The notes below the pieces were generated by a model. That model was not told the origin of the DNA. It saw only the letters and a list, made by a program, of their open reading frames with translations, and did no database searches. A stretch of DNA of 7,267 bases, taken from contig DCIQ01000171.1 of the NCBI GenBank assembly GCA_002317435.1, forward strand, positions 1,845 to 9,111, given 5' to 3'. The translations under genes were made by a program, and so were the position numbers. The stretch is from Bacteroidales bacterium UBA1722 (lineage in GTDB: Bacteria > Bacteroidota > Bacteroidia > Bacteroidales > UBA932). Shown piece after piece: positions 1-5,215 of this stretch. Positions within the stretch are counted from its first letter, which is position 1; each line of letters begins with the position of its first letter.

Positions 1-299
1 TCGGTCTGTTCCAGACCGAACTTGTCCCTGTACGAATCAGCTTCTTTCATCACCGCCTCAGACCCCGCGGACAGTTCGGGACTTCTCACCGGACGCGGGG
101 CGCGGGGAGAGAGCTGCATCTGAACGTCGGCCCATTCCGAGAGATAATAATAATCCTTGTCGAGCGTGGTCTCTATGAACCCCGTCAGACCCGTTTCCTT
201 ATGCAGAACAGCCTTGAAGAGATGCGAGGGATATATTGCATCACTGCAATATTCTTCAGCGAAAGCGACAGATATTCTGAGGAGTTCTTCATTAATCAT
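1..299 (-). CDS. Clp-family AAA+ unfoldase, N-terminal domain, ClpV/TssH-like (partial, 3' end off window)
   Basis: Translation of the minus strand from the ATG at 299 gives 99 codons that run off the left edge without a stop. The first residues read MINEELLRISVAFAEEY, followed by a YPSHLFKAVLHKETG block and, near residue 75, SPELSAGSEAVMKEAD. This matches the duplicated helical repeat of the Clp N domain: a helix, an HLF/HLL-type motif, then a second repeat beginning S-x-E-L. Such domains bind substrates or adaptors in front of two AAA+ ATPase modules, which are not visible here. By recollection of family style, the sequence most resembles the ClpV/TssH ATPase that recycles contracted type VI sheaths in Bacteroidales; ClpB or ClpC remain possible. 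The start is supported by a good Bacteroidetes promoter just upstream. No SD precedes the ATG, which is normal for this phylum. Clp-N membership is fairly likely; the T6SS role is inference. Confidence 0.6.
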   Translation of the reverse strand, partial: MINEELLRISVAFAEEYCSDAIYPSHLFKAVLHKETGLTGFIETTLDKDYYYLSEWADVQMQLSPRAPRPVRSPELSAGSEAVMKEADSYRDKFGLEQT

Positions 300-324
300 A
301 GTTCGTCATTTTTCATTTGCTTCG

Positions 325-356
325 CAAACATACAAAAAAAAAGAAAAATATTACAA
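325..356 (-). promoter_or_regulatory. Bacteroidetes-type promoter for the Clp-like gene
   Basis: On the minus strand the -7 box TATGTTTG (325-332) fits the consensus TAnnTTTG exactly, with TTG (354-356) 21 bp upstream as the -33 element. Transcription would start near 318, giving a leader of about 20 nt before the ATG at 299. A short inverted repeat, TTTGC-TTC-GCAAA (316-328), overlaps the -7 box and predicted start; it may be an operator or chance. Confidence 0.6.
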
Positions 357-385
357 GTGACACTGTCGCATAAAGCGAAAAATAA

Positions 386-393
386 GATATTTG
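386..393 (+). promoter_or_regulatory. Weak candidate -7 box for the peptide/fimbrillin unit
   Basis: GATATTTG matches five of the six fixed positions of TAnnTTTG, but no clear TTG lies 19-21 bp upstream. It would start transcription near 400, so the leader would be very short and the ATG at 415 would be favoured over 406. The divergent spacer (300-405) is AT-rich, and this is the only reasonable plus-strand candidate seen. The unit may instead rely on an activator. Confidence 0.3.
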
Positions 394-405
394 CAAAAAA
401 AATCA

Positions 406-567
406 ATGAACGCGATGTACGACGAAATCAAACGCTTGCGGATACCCTACGAGTCTCCGTCCCTCGATGTCCTGACGATCACACCCCGGAACAAAGTTCT
501 GACGGGTTCGCCTCTTGACAATACGGCCACCAATGAAGACTATCAGGAAGAACAGTTCAACTGGTAA
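406..567 (+). CDS. Small acidic-tailed peptide preceding a fimbrillin-like lipoprotein
   Basis: This open frame encodes 53 residues from the ATG at 406, or 50 from the in-frame ATG at 415 (reading MYDEIKRLRIPYESPSLDVL). It has no signal peptide, membrane segment or cysteine. The N-terminal part is basic to neutral. The middle holds a P-x-L-x-V-L-x-I-x-P segment and a VLTGS motif, and the tail is acidic and ends EEQFNW. Its stop is 4 bp before the start of the lipoprotein gene, so the two are almost surely co-transcribed. By recollection, Bacteroidales genomes carry many short proteins with this layout (a PxhxVhxh core, a hydrophobic-S patch, an acidic tail ending in an aromatic or W) next to fimbrillin or surface-lipoprotein genes; I know of no assigned function. 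The reality of the gene rests on this pattern and the tight spacing. Neither ATG has an SD. A 91-residue antisense frame (403-678) is judged spurious. Confidence 0.62.
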   Translation: MNAMYDEIKRLRIPYESPSLDVLTITPRNKVLTGSPLDNTATNEDYQEEQFNW

Positions 568-571
568 GATT

Positions 572-2008
572 ATGAAAAAGACGATAATATTGATGGCCGC
601 CATCGTGATGATAACGTCAGGATGCAGGGAGAACGAAAAATTGGCTCCGGAAGAGATATATGGGACCCAAACCCTCACGTTCTATGCCACGGACAGCGGT
701 AATGACGGCACGAAGAGCAGACTGGGAGGAGCAAGCCACCGATCCGTTCTTTTCTCTGCGAACGACTCCATCAGCCTCTTCAGCACGAGAAACGCATCTG
801 GTGTCAAACTCACCACTGCCCTGGGAACGGTCGGCTCCGCAGGGGCCGCATTCACCGGCACAGGCATCCGGGACGACCGGTATTATGCCGTATATCCATA
901 TACATCCGCAGCGGGATACTCCACCGGCATCATCTCCGGACTGGTCATCCCCGCCGTACAGACAGCCACAGACGGCACTTATGACCCAAAGGCTGTCATT
1001 ACATACGCCACCACCGCGAACACCTCCCTTCTCTTTACCAACCTGTGCCCGCTGCTGAAGATAAAAATCTCAGAAGCCGCCGACAGCATAGTGGTGACAG
1101 TCTCCGGACAGACCACAGGACTGACCGGAGCCGTATCAGTCAGTACAGAAAGTCCGGCACTGTCCAGAGCAGGCGCCACAGGGCAAGACAACAGAGTAAA
1201 ACTTCAAGGAGACATAAAGAAAGATACGGCATACTATATTTCCGTCATCCCCGGCACTTATGACGCCATCACCGTCACCGCCTACCACCACTACGGAAAC
1301 ACACCGCACATCATCTCCACAAGACACAAGTCGACGTCATCCACTTTAGAAAAAGGCCGGATCTACGACATGGGCACGATGACGGTCACTCAGGGCTTAT
1401 CGCCCGTGGACGGCACGACAGGCGGAAGGAGCAGCTGCGGCTGGGTACAATTATGGGAAGGAGGTCCCAAATGGGCCGAATTCAATCTCGGCAGCACAGC
1501 TGCGGACTATTCCGGAGCATCGCCGGATTCGAGCCATTTCGGAAATTACTATGCCTGGGGGGCGAAAGAGGCACGTTCTGCAAAATGTGATTCCACACAC
1601 GCCGTCCTCTCCGCAAGCGATACGACGGATACCGCTTTCAGGCTTTGGAAAAACGGCTGGAAAATGCCGTCAAAGTACTACATGGAACAGCTCACCTCCA
1701 CCAACAAATGCACCTGGGTATGGTGTGACGGTTCTACTGTTCAGTATGTTCCGGGATGCACCATCAAGGGATTCAAGATCAGCGGGAAAGGCGACTATTC
1801 CATGAATCACATCTTCCTGCCCGCCTCCGGATTCTGGAGAAAGGACGGAGGCACTGCCGACACGAACGTATTTTGCGACTATTGGACTTCTACCGGAATA
1901 ACAGGCGGTGTAAACGCGTGTGGCATATCCTGCCAGACCTATAATCCGGGAACGACGTCAAGTTTCAGCCGCAGTTTCGGATTCGCCATCCGTCCCATAA
2001 GGGATTAG
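572..2008 (+). CDS. Fimbrillin-family lipoprotein with C-terminal FISUMP-like (lectin-fold) domain
   Basis: The 478-residue product begins MKKTIILMAAIVMITSGC, a lipoprotein signal with the acylated cysteine at residue 18. This fixes the start at 572 rather than the in-frame ATG at 515. Residues 34-275 look like the fimbrillin/Mfa-like fold: TLTFYAT, TKSRLGG, then VLFSANDSISLF, a YYAVYPY strand near 104-110, and KGRIYDMGTM closing the domain. After a linker rich in G, T and S, residues 298-478 follow the Fibrobacter-type paralogous domain (FISUMP): WAEFNLG, GNYYAWG, WKNGWKMPS, HIFLPASGFW, YWTSTG and a terminal RSFGFAIRPI. This domain is related to the FGE-sulfatase/C-type lectin fold. Eight cysteines lie in the C-terminal part (289, 339, 380, 385, 396, 435, 450, 454), suggesting disulfides. 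The likely role is an outer-surface adhesin or pilus-tip-like binding protein; the ligand is unknown. The residues after Cys18 (R-E-N-E) are partly acidic, weakly like a surface-export signal. Confidence 0.85.
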   Translation: MKKTIILMAAIVMITSGCRENEKLAPEEIYGTQTLTFYATDSGNDGTKSRLGGASHRSVLFSANDSISLFSTRNASGVKLTTALGTVGSAGAAFTGTGIRDDRYYAVYPYTSAAGYSTGIISGLVIPAVQTATDGTYDPKAVITYATTANTSLLFTNLCPLLKIKISEAADSIVVTVSGQTTGLTGAVSVSTESPALSRAGATGQDNRVKLQGDIKKDTAYYISVIPGTYDAITVTAYHHYGNTPHIISTRHKSTSSTLEKGRIYDMGTMTVTQGLSPVDGTTGGRSSCGWVQLWEGGPKWAEFNLGSTAADYSGASPDSSHFGNYYAWGAKEARSAKCDSTHAVLSASDTTDTAFRLWKNGWKMPSKYYMEQLTSTNKCTWVWCDGSTVQYVPGCTIKGFKISGKGDYSMNHIFLPASGFWRKDGGTADTNVFCDYWTSTGITGGVNACGISCQTYNPGTTSSFSRSFGFAIRPIRD

Positions 2009-2017
2009 CTCCCGAAA

Positions 2018-2992
2018 CTACCTCTTCTCGAATTTCCGAAGGATTCCGCCCAGCCGTCCTTCCTTCTCATGGCTGAGCCACAGCCCGTACACTTCACTGA
2101 CGTTCGAGCCGGTGATGAATGACTGTATGTGGTTATCCTTGATGAAATTAAGGACCTTAGAGTACTCTTCCTTGGTCAGGAGCGCCTGAATCTCCGTGTG
2201 CTTGTCACCCGCATAGCCGCCTGTCACCTCATAGAGACTGCATCCACGGACCAGTTCTTCTATTATGTACCTGCGCACCCTCTCGTACTCATCGGTGATG
2301 ATACATACCCGCTTGCGCCTGTTCAGGGTAGATGTGAAGTAATCCACCGCCACACCGTTTATCCAGGTACCTATCAGACCTATTATCACCATCCTGAACG
2401 GATTTATGGCGAAAGCCGTACAGCAGATGAACGCACCGGCCACCGTGAGGGCCGTGCCTATGTCCATGTGACCATATACCTGCATCAGCTTGGCCACTAT
2501 GTCCAGACCTCCGGTCGAAGCATTTATATTGAACAGTATGGCCTGCGATATGCTCAGCAGAAGGACGAAACACAGAAGGTCCATCCAGATGTCTCCCATA
2601 ACGGTCACCTGACCGGGCTCTATCAGTTCTTCATACGGCTTCACGGCCGCACACACATCCATAAGGGGACCGTGTATCAAGGCAGTGAATACTGTCTTGG
2701 CCCCGAACTCCCGACCAAGCGTCAGCCATGCCACCACCAGCAGTACAATATTCAGCAGGAGGATGACCGTAGATACCTTTATGGTGATTCCGGCGAAGGA
2801 CAACAGTTCGGAGAGCACTATGGCGAAACCGGACAATGCACCTATGACCAGCTTACTCGGAAGCAGGAAGTAATAGATGGCCATCGCCGCCAATACCATC
2901 GCGAATATCATTATGAAGAGTTCCTTCCAGAATTTCCATGTCTTCAGGACGGACGTAACCTCTTCCATTTGAAAATCAAGACTGAGTTTCAT
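2018..2992 (-). CDS. YitT family membrane protein (DUF161 + DUF2179)
   Basis: The 324-residue product starts MKLSLDFQMEEVTS. An upstream ATG at 3028 is rejected because it lies at the promoter -7 box, ahead of the predicted transcript start. About six hydrophobic segments are seen, near 24-45, 48-68, 74-92, 136-156, 177-197 and 200-217. Conserved-looking points are LPSKLVIGALSGFAIVLSE at the first loop and NASTGGLDIVAK (157-168), typical of the YitT membrane domain. The cytosolic C-terminal part, about 226-305, contains RRYIIEELVRGCSLYEVTGGY and ITGSNVSEVYG and fits DUF2179, a small ligand-binding-like domain. The substrate of YitT proteins is not established, so transport is inferred only. 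It has its own promoter and is separated from hpf by a terminator, so it is probably monocistronic. Its stop lies 9 bp from that of the convergent fimbrillin gene, with no terminator between them. Confidence 0.88.
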   Translation of the reverse strand: MKLSLDFQMEEVTSVLKTWKFWKELFIMIFAMVLAAMAIYYFLLPSKLVIGALSGFAIVLSELLSFAGITIKVSTVILLLNIVLLVVAWLTLGREFGAKTVFTALIHGPLMDVCAAVKPYEELIEPGQVTVMGDIWMDLLCFVLLLSISQAILFNINASTGGLDIVAKLMQVYGHMDIGTALTVAGAFICCTAFAINPFRMVIIGLIGTWINGVAVDYFTSTLNRRKRVCIITDEYERVRRYIIEELVRGCSLYEVTGGYAGDKHTEIQALLTKEEYSKVLNFIKDNHIQSFITGSNVSEVYGLWLSHEKEGRLGGILRKFEKR

Positions 2993-3025
2993 CTTACTAT
3001 TTCTTCGTTTCTGTGAAAAACGGCA

Positions 3026-3057
3026 CAAATGTAAACAAACAACTCTCTTCCGTCAAA
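3026..3057 (-). promoter_or_regulatory. Bacteroidetes-type promoter for the YitT-family gene
   Basis: The minus strand has a perfect -7 box TACATTTG (3026-3033), a 20 bp spacer and a perfect -33 TTTG (3054-3057). The predicted start near 3019 gives a leader of roughly 27 nt before the ATG at 2992. The -33 element lies inside the U-tract of the hpf terminator. Confidence 0.75.
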
Positions 3058-3080
3058 AAAAGCAGCCCCGCGGGGGCTGC
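3055..3080 (-). terminator. Rho-independent terminator of the xer-hpf operon
   Basis: On the minus strand an 8 bp perfect GC-rich stem (GCAGCCCC at 3062-3069 with GGGGCTGC at 3073-3080) and a 3-base loop are followed by seven T residues (3055-3061). It lies 28 bp after the hpf stop codon. The hairpin and U-tract are clearly oriented for minus-strand transcripts. Confidence 0.9.
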
Positions 3081-3108
3081 CTCAAGATAAGTTATTTCAC
3101 AAGATGGA

Positions 3109-3399
3109 CTATTTTCCGAACCGTTTTTCCTTCGTTTTCACCAGAAGCTCCTGCATCGAATCCGAAACGGCCACCACCGCGTCTTCGAATGTGGGGGCAG
3201 TACGCTCCATAACGAGGTCGTCCCCCGGAATGGCAAGTTTGACCTGAACCTTCTTGTCGTGATTGGGTTCCAGGGAAAGTGTCACATCCGTACGGATAAT
3301 GTTGTCGAAATACCTGGTAAGTCTGCCTAACTTTTTCTCGATGAAATCGAGAAGTTTCTGATCCGCGTCAAACTTGATCGACTGTACTTTAATTTCCAT
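3109..3399 (-). CDS. hpf: Short-form ribosome hibernation promoting factor (HPF/RaiA family)
   Basis: The 96-residue product starts MEIKVQSIKFDADQKLLDFI and has the beta-alpha-beta-beta-beta-alpha layout of the family. LLDFIEKKLGRLTRYFDNI forms the first helix, TDVTLSLEPNHDKKVQVKLAIP the central strands, and TFEDAVVAVSDSMQELLVK the second helix with a basic tail. The family binds the 30S decoding region and inactivates ribosomes in stationary phase. It lacks the C-terminal dimerisation domain of long HPF, so it is the short form; how it would form ribosome dimers without that domain is not visible. The start codon lies inside the end of xer (11 bp overlap), and a GGAGGT SD sits 4 nt upstream, unusual in this phylum. 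It is co-transcribed with xer and followed by a strong terminator. Confidence 0.92.
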   Translation of the reverse strand: MEIKVQSIKFDADQKLLDFIEKKLGRLTRYFDNIIRTDVTLSLEPNHDKKVQVKLAIPGDDLVMERTAPTFEDAVVAVSDSMQELLVKTKEKRFGK

Positions 3400-4303
3400 T
3401 TTTACCTCCGTCTTTAGCTCTTGGATGAGCAGTTAAATATGATTTTTTAAGTATCTCGAAGGAGTTGTGGGTATAGACCTGCGTAGCGGCGAGGGAGCTG
3501 TGCCCGAGAATCTCCTTGATGGAATTCAGGTCAGCACCGTCATTCAGGAGGTGGGTCGCCAGAGAGTGCCTCAGGACGTGGGGGGACTTCTTCCCCGAAA
3601 AGCCTTCGACACCATCCAGTTCCTCATGTACCGTATCGTTCACGTCCTGAGCGGTGATGCACCCGCCGCGGTCATTTACGAAAAAACGGTCATCGTCCCG
3701 AGACGGGAACTGAACCTTAATTCTATTCAAATATAACAAAATTTCTTGAGAAACACCACATGGCACAGGAATTTCTCTCACTTTATCGCCCTTGCCGGTC
3801 ACGGTGAAAACCATCCTTCCGGCATCCCAGTCCCGAATTCTCAGGTTAACGGCCTCGGACCGCCTCATTCCTGTGGAATAAAGCACCAGCAGAAGTATCC
3901 TGTTCCGATATCGGTGAAAAGAGAGTTCCGCCCTCTCCTTCGATATGGTATCGAAGTAGCGTTCCATGGAGGATTCGGTGAAGAACTCCGGAAGCCGGTG
4001 GCTCTCCTTCGGACGCTTGACGCTCCTGACAGGATTGGTCTCCATCTCCCCACTCCTTATCATATATTCGCAGAAACTGCTCAGGGCTGAGAGATGGAGG
4101 TTCACCGTCCTGGGTGTCAGTCCCTTCAGAAGCAGCGAGGCGATATGCTCCCGCACCAGCTCTGAAGATACCGTATCGGCAGTCTCGAAATACATCTCCA
4201 GAGCGTCACGATAAATCTCCGCCGTCCGCTGCGAATATCTTCGTATCGTCCTTATGTAGTTGATGAAATCATCTACGGGGTATCTTTTCTCATCTGCATC
4301 CAT
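3389..4303 (-). CDS. Tyrosine recombinase, XerC/XerD type
   Basis: The 304-residue enzyme has the two-domain Xer layout. Residues 8-90 form the SAM-like core-binding domain (YSQRTAEIYRDALEMYF, LTPRTVNLHLSALSSFCEY), and residues 105-292 the catalytic domain. All catalytic residues are present with XerD-like spacing: R147 (GMRRSE), K171 (GKGDK), H242 and R245 (HVLRH), H268 (LGHSS), and the nucleophile Y277 (VYTH). The length matches housekeeping XerC/D (about 300), and no phage or transposon features surround it, so it is most likely a chromosome-dimer resolution recombinase acting at dif rather than an integron or mobile-element enzyme. XerC versus XerD cannot be decided here. It overlaps hpf by 11 bp and is divergent from rpsU; linkage of rpsU, a Xer recombinase and hpf recurs in Bacteroidetes by my recollection. 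Confidence 0.92.
   Translation of the reverse strand: MDADEKRYPVDDFINYIRTIRRYSQRTAEIYRDALEMYFETADTVSSELVREHIASLLLKGLTPRTVNLHLSALSSFCEYMIRSGEMETNPVRSVKRPKESHRLPEFFTESSMERYFDTISKERAELSFHRYRNRILLLVLYSTGMRRSEAVNLRIRDWDAGRMVFTVTGKGDKVREIPVPCGVSQEILLYLNRIKVQFPSRDDDRFFVNDRGGCITAQDVNDTVHEELDGVEGFSGKKSPHVLRHSLATHLLNDGADLNSIKEILGHSSLAATQVYTHNSFEILKKSYLTAHPRAKDGGKNGN
3404..3409 (-). promoter_or_regulatory. Strong Shine-Dalgarno site of hpf, inside the xer coding end
   Basis: The minus strand reads GGAGGT followed by 4 nt and then ATG. The hexamer is made by the two glycine codons in the last residues of the recombinase (GGKNGN). It is one of only two strong SD sites found before genes in this window, the other being that of rpsU. 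Confidence 0.7.
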
Positions 4304-4365
4304 CTTCTCGTCAAAGTATCAGAATCCGGTCATCATCAAAATATCGGGTCTCTTTCCCAAATGCT

Positions 4366-4396
4366 ATTGCAAATTTACAAAAAACCTTTACCTTTG
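4366..4396 (+). promoter_or_regulatory. Bacteroidetes-type promoter of rpsU
   Basis: ATTG at 4366-4369 (-33), a 19 bp spacer, and TACCTTTG at 4389-4396 (perfect -7) form a strong consensus promoter. Transcription should start near 4403, leaving a leader of about 26 nt that consists almost only of the SD region. Confidence 0.8.
4370..4377 (-). promoter_or_regulatory. Candidate -7 box for the xer-hpf operon
   Basis: The minus strand reads TAAATTTG, an exact TAnnTTTG match, about 67 bp upstream of the xer ATG. No TTG is found 19-21 bp further upstream, so it is only half of a consensus promoter. It lies within the spacer of the oppositely directed rpsU promoter, so the two polymerase sites would overlap. 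Confidence 0.4.
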
Positions 4397-4410
4397 CGCC
4401 CGCTATAGAA

Positions 4411-4422
4411 AAAGGAGGTGAT
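4411..4422 (+). promoter_or_regulatory. Extended Shine-Dalgarno of rpsU (likely bS21 autoregulatory site)
   Basis: AAAGGAGGTGAT gives 12 contiguous bases complementary to the 3' end of 16S rRNA, 6 nt before the ATG (10 nt after GGAGG). In Bacteroidetes most genes lack SDs because the anti-SD is sequestered by the bS21-bS18-bS6 pocket of the 30S platform. A strong SD on rpsU lets ribosomes lacking bS21 translate it, which has been proposed as feedback control in Flavobacterium. The site is seen directly; its role here is inferred. Confidence 0.8.
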
Positions 4423-4428
4423 TCAAAA

Positions 4429-4623
4429 ATGATTATAGTACCTATCAAAGAAGGCGAAAACATAGAGAAGGCTCTGAAGAAGTTCAAACGCAAATTCGAA
4501 AAAACCGGTATCGTGCGCGAGCTCCGCAGCAGGAAGACTTTTGAGAAACCCTCTGTAAAGAGAAGAGACCAGATCAAAAAGGCCATCTATGTGCAGCATC
4601 TCCAGCTGAACGATGAACAGTAA
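4429..4623 (+). CDS. rpsU: 30S ribosomal protein bS21
   Basis: The 64-residue product starts MIIVPIKEGENIEKALKKFK and continues with RKFEKTGIVRELRSRKTFEKP, the hallmark of bS21: a short beta-like start, then two basic helices that contact 16S rRNA near the platform. The length is normal for the family. Residue 54 is a tyrosine (KAIYVQ), the position that, as I recall from the Flavobacterium ribosome structure, helps hold the 16S tail. The gene has its own strong promoter, a 12-base SD and a terminator, so it is likely monocistronic. It is divergent from xer-hpf, whereas in several Bacteroidetes I recall these genes being on one strand. Confidence 0.95.
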   Translation: MIIVPIKEGENIEKALKKFKRKFEKTGIVRELRSRKTFEKPSVKRRDQIKKAIYVQHLQLNDEQ

Positions 4624-4642
4624 GTAATCTTACCTTCATGAT

Positions 4643-4677
4643 AAAAACCGCTTGAATATCCATTCAGCGGTTTTTTT
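4643..4677 (+). terminator. Rho-independent terminator of rpsU
   Basis: AAAAACCGC-TTGAAT (4643-4657) pairs with ATTCAGCGGTTTTT, leaving one bulged T and an ATCC loop, and is followed by a run of seven T (4671-4677). It sits 19 bp after the rpsU stop and 36 bp before mgsA, so mgsA probably has its own start or depends on readthrough. Confidence 0.85.
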
Positions 4678-4713
4678 CGTATTATTGCGCCATCATTATA
4701 AAAAATTGATGAT

Positions 4714-5175
4714 ATGAAAAGCTTTAACATCGCCCTGGTGGCTCACGACGGCAGAAAAGAAGAACTTCTGGCCTGGGTCAGATTCAACGCAGCCACTTTA
4801 TCAAAGCATAACCTGTACGCCACCGGCACTACAGGAAGGCTTATCGAAGAGATCAAAATCGAAAAGGACACCCCTTTCCGCGGTAAAGTGACCAGACTCC
4901 TCTCCGGTCCCCTGGGTGGAGACCAGCAGATAGGCGCGATGATCGCCGAGAGGAAAATCGACATGCTGATATTCTTCTGCGATAACCTTATAGTCCAGGG
5001 ACACCAGAACGACGTGTCCGCCCTGACCCGACTCGCAGCCCTGTACAACATAGCGTTCGCCACCAACCGCACCACAGCCGACATGCTCCTGACCTCCACT
5101 CTCCTGGACGACCCCGATTACACCATCCGGATTCCGGAGTGCATCTCCAACTACGCCAACAGGAAACTCAAGTAA
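4714..5175 (+). CDS. mgsA: Methylglyoxal synthase
   Basis: The 153-residue cytosolic enzyme converts dihydroxyacetone phosphate to methylglyoxal and phosphate, a glycolytic bypass that relieves sugar-phosphate build-up. Visible signatures are ALVAHDGRK (H11, D12, K15), the phosphate-site ATGTTGRL (36-43), LLSGPLGGDQQIGA with the catalytic Asp at 70, FFCD ending at 90, and GHQND with H97 and D100, matching E. coli H98 and D101. Its length equals that of the E. coli enzyme (152). It lies between rpsU and a carbohydrate-enzyme pair but on the opposite strand to the latter. No good promoter is evident in the 36 bp after the rpsU terminator; TATTATTG at 4680-4687 is an imperfect -7 with no matching -33. 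No SD is present. Confidence 0.95.
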   Translation: MKSFNIALVAHDGRKEELLAWVRFNAATLSKHNLYATGTTGRLIEEIKIEKDTPFRGKVTRLLSGPLGGDQQIGAMIAERKIDMLIFFCDNLIVQGHQNDVSALTRLAALYNIAFATNRTTADMLLTSTLLDDPDYTIRIPECISNYANRKLK

Positions 5176-5180
5176 TGGAA

Positions 5181-5215
5181 AAGAAAAGAAGCTGTTCATT
5201 TCAAAACAGCTTCTT
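5181..5215 (-). terminator. Hairpin terminator overlapping the glycosidase stop codon
   Basis: A perfect 11 bp inverted repeat, AAGAAGCTGTT (5186-5196) and AACAGCTTCTT (5205-5215), encloses an 8-base loop. On the minus strand the stem is followed by a T-rich stretch (TTTTCTTTT), as expected for the glycosidase transcript; on the plus strand no T run follows, so it would stop mgsA only weakly. The loop and one arm contain the last codons and stop of the glycosidase gene. Confidence 0.65.

Noticed and set aside
316..328. TTTGC-TTC-GCAAA inverted repeat as a terminator or defined operator
   Set aside because: The stem is only 5 bp and partly consists of the -7 box sequence itself, so chance is likely; kept only as a note on the promoter.
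157..518. Plus-strand frames of 67 and 105 residues across the Clp-like gene and its promoter
   Set aside because: They are antisense to the Clp N-domain coding region and run through promoter DNA with no recognisable protein features.
515..571. Extended fimbrillin start at ATG 515
   Set aside because: It would put 19 polar residues before a perfect lipoprotein signal and overlap the small peptide gene; 572 fits far better.
403..678. 91-residue minus-strand frame with hydrophobic stretches, overlapping the small peptide and the lipoprotein start
   Set aside because: Hydrophobicity comes from reading opposite the signal-peptide region; there is no promoter or family match, and the plus-strand pair explains the region better.
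2129..3016. 295-residue plus-strand open frame opposite the YitT gene
   Set aside because: It is antisense to a convincing membrane protein, its translation is rich in H, Y, Q and R with no recognisable domain, and it extends across the YitT promoter.
2993..3028. Extended YitT start at ATG 3028
   Set aside because: That ATG lies within the -7 box of the promoter, upstream of the predicted transcript start.
3389..4303. Xer recombinase as a sign of a mobile element or integron
   Set aside because: Housekeeping length and complete XerD-like spacing, overlap with hpf, and no attachment repeats, cargo or transposase nearby argue for a chromosomal Xer.
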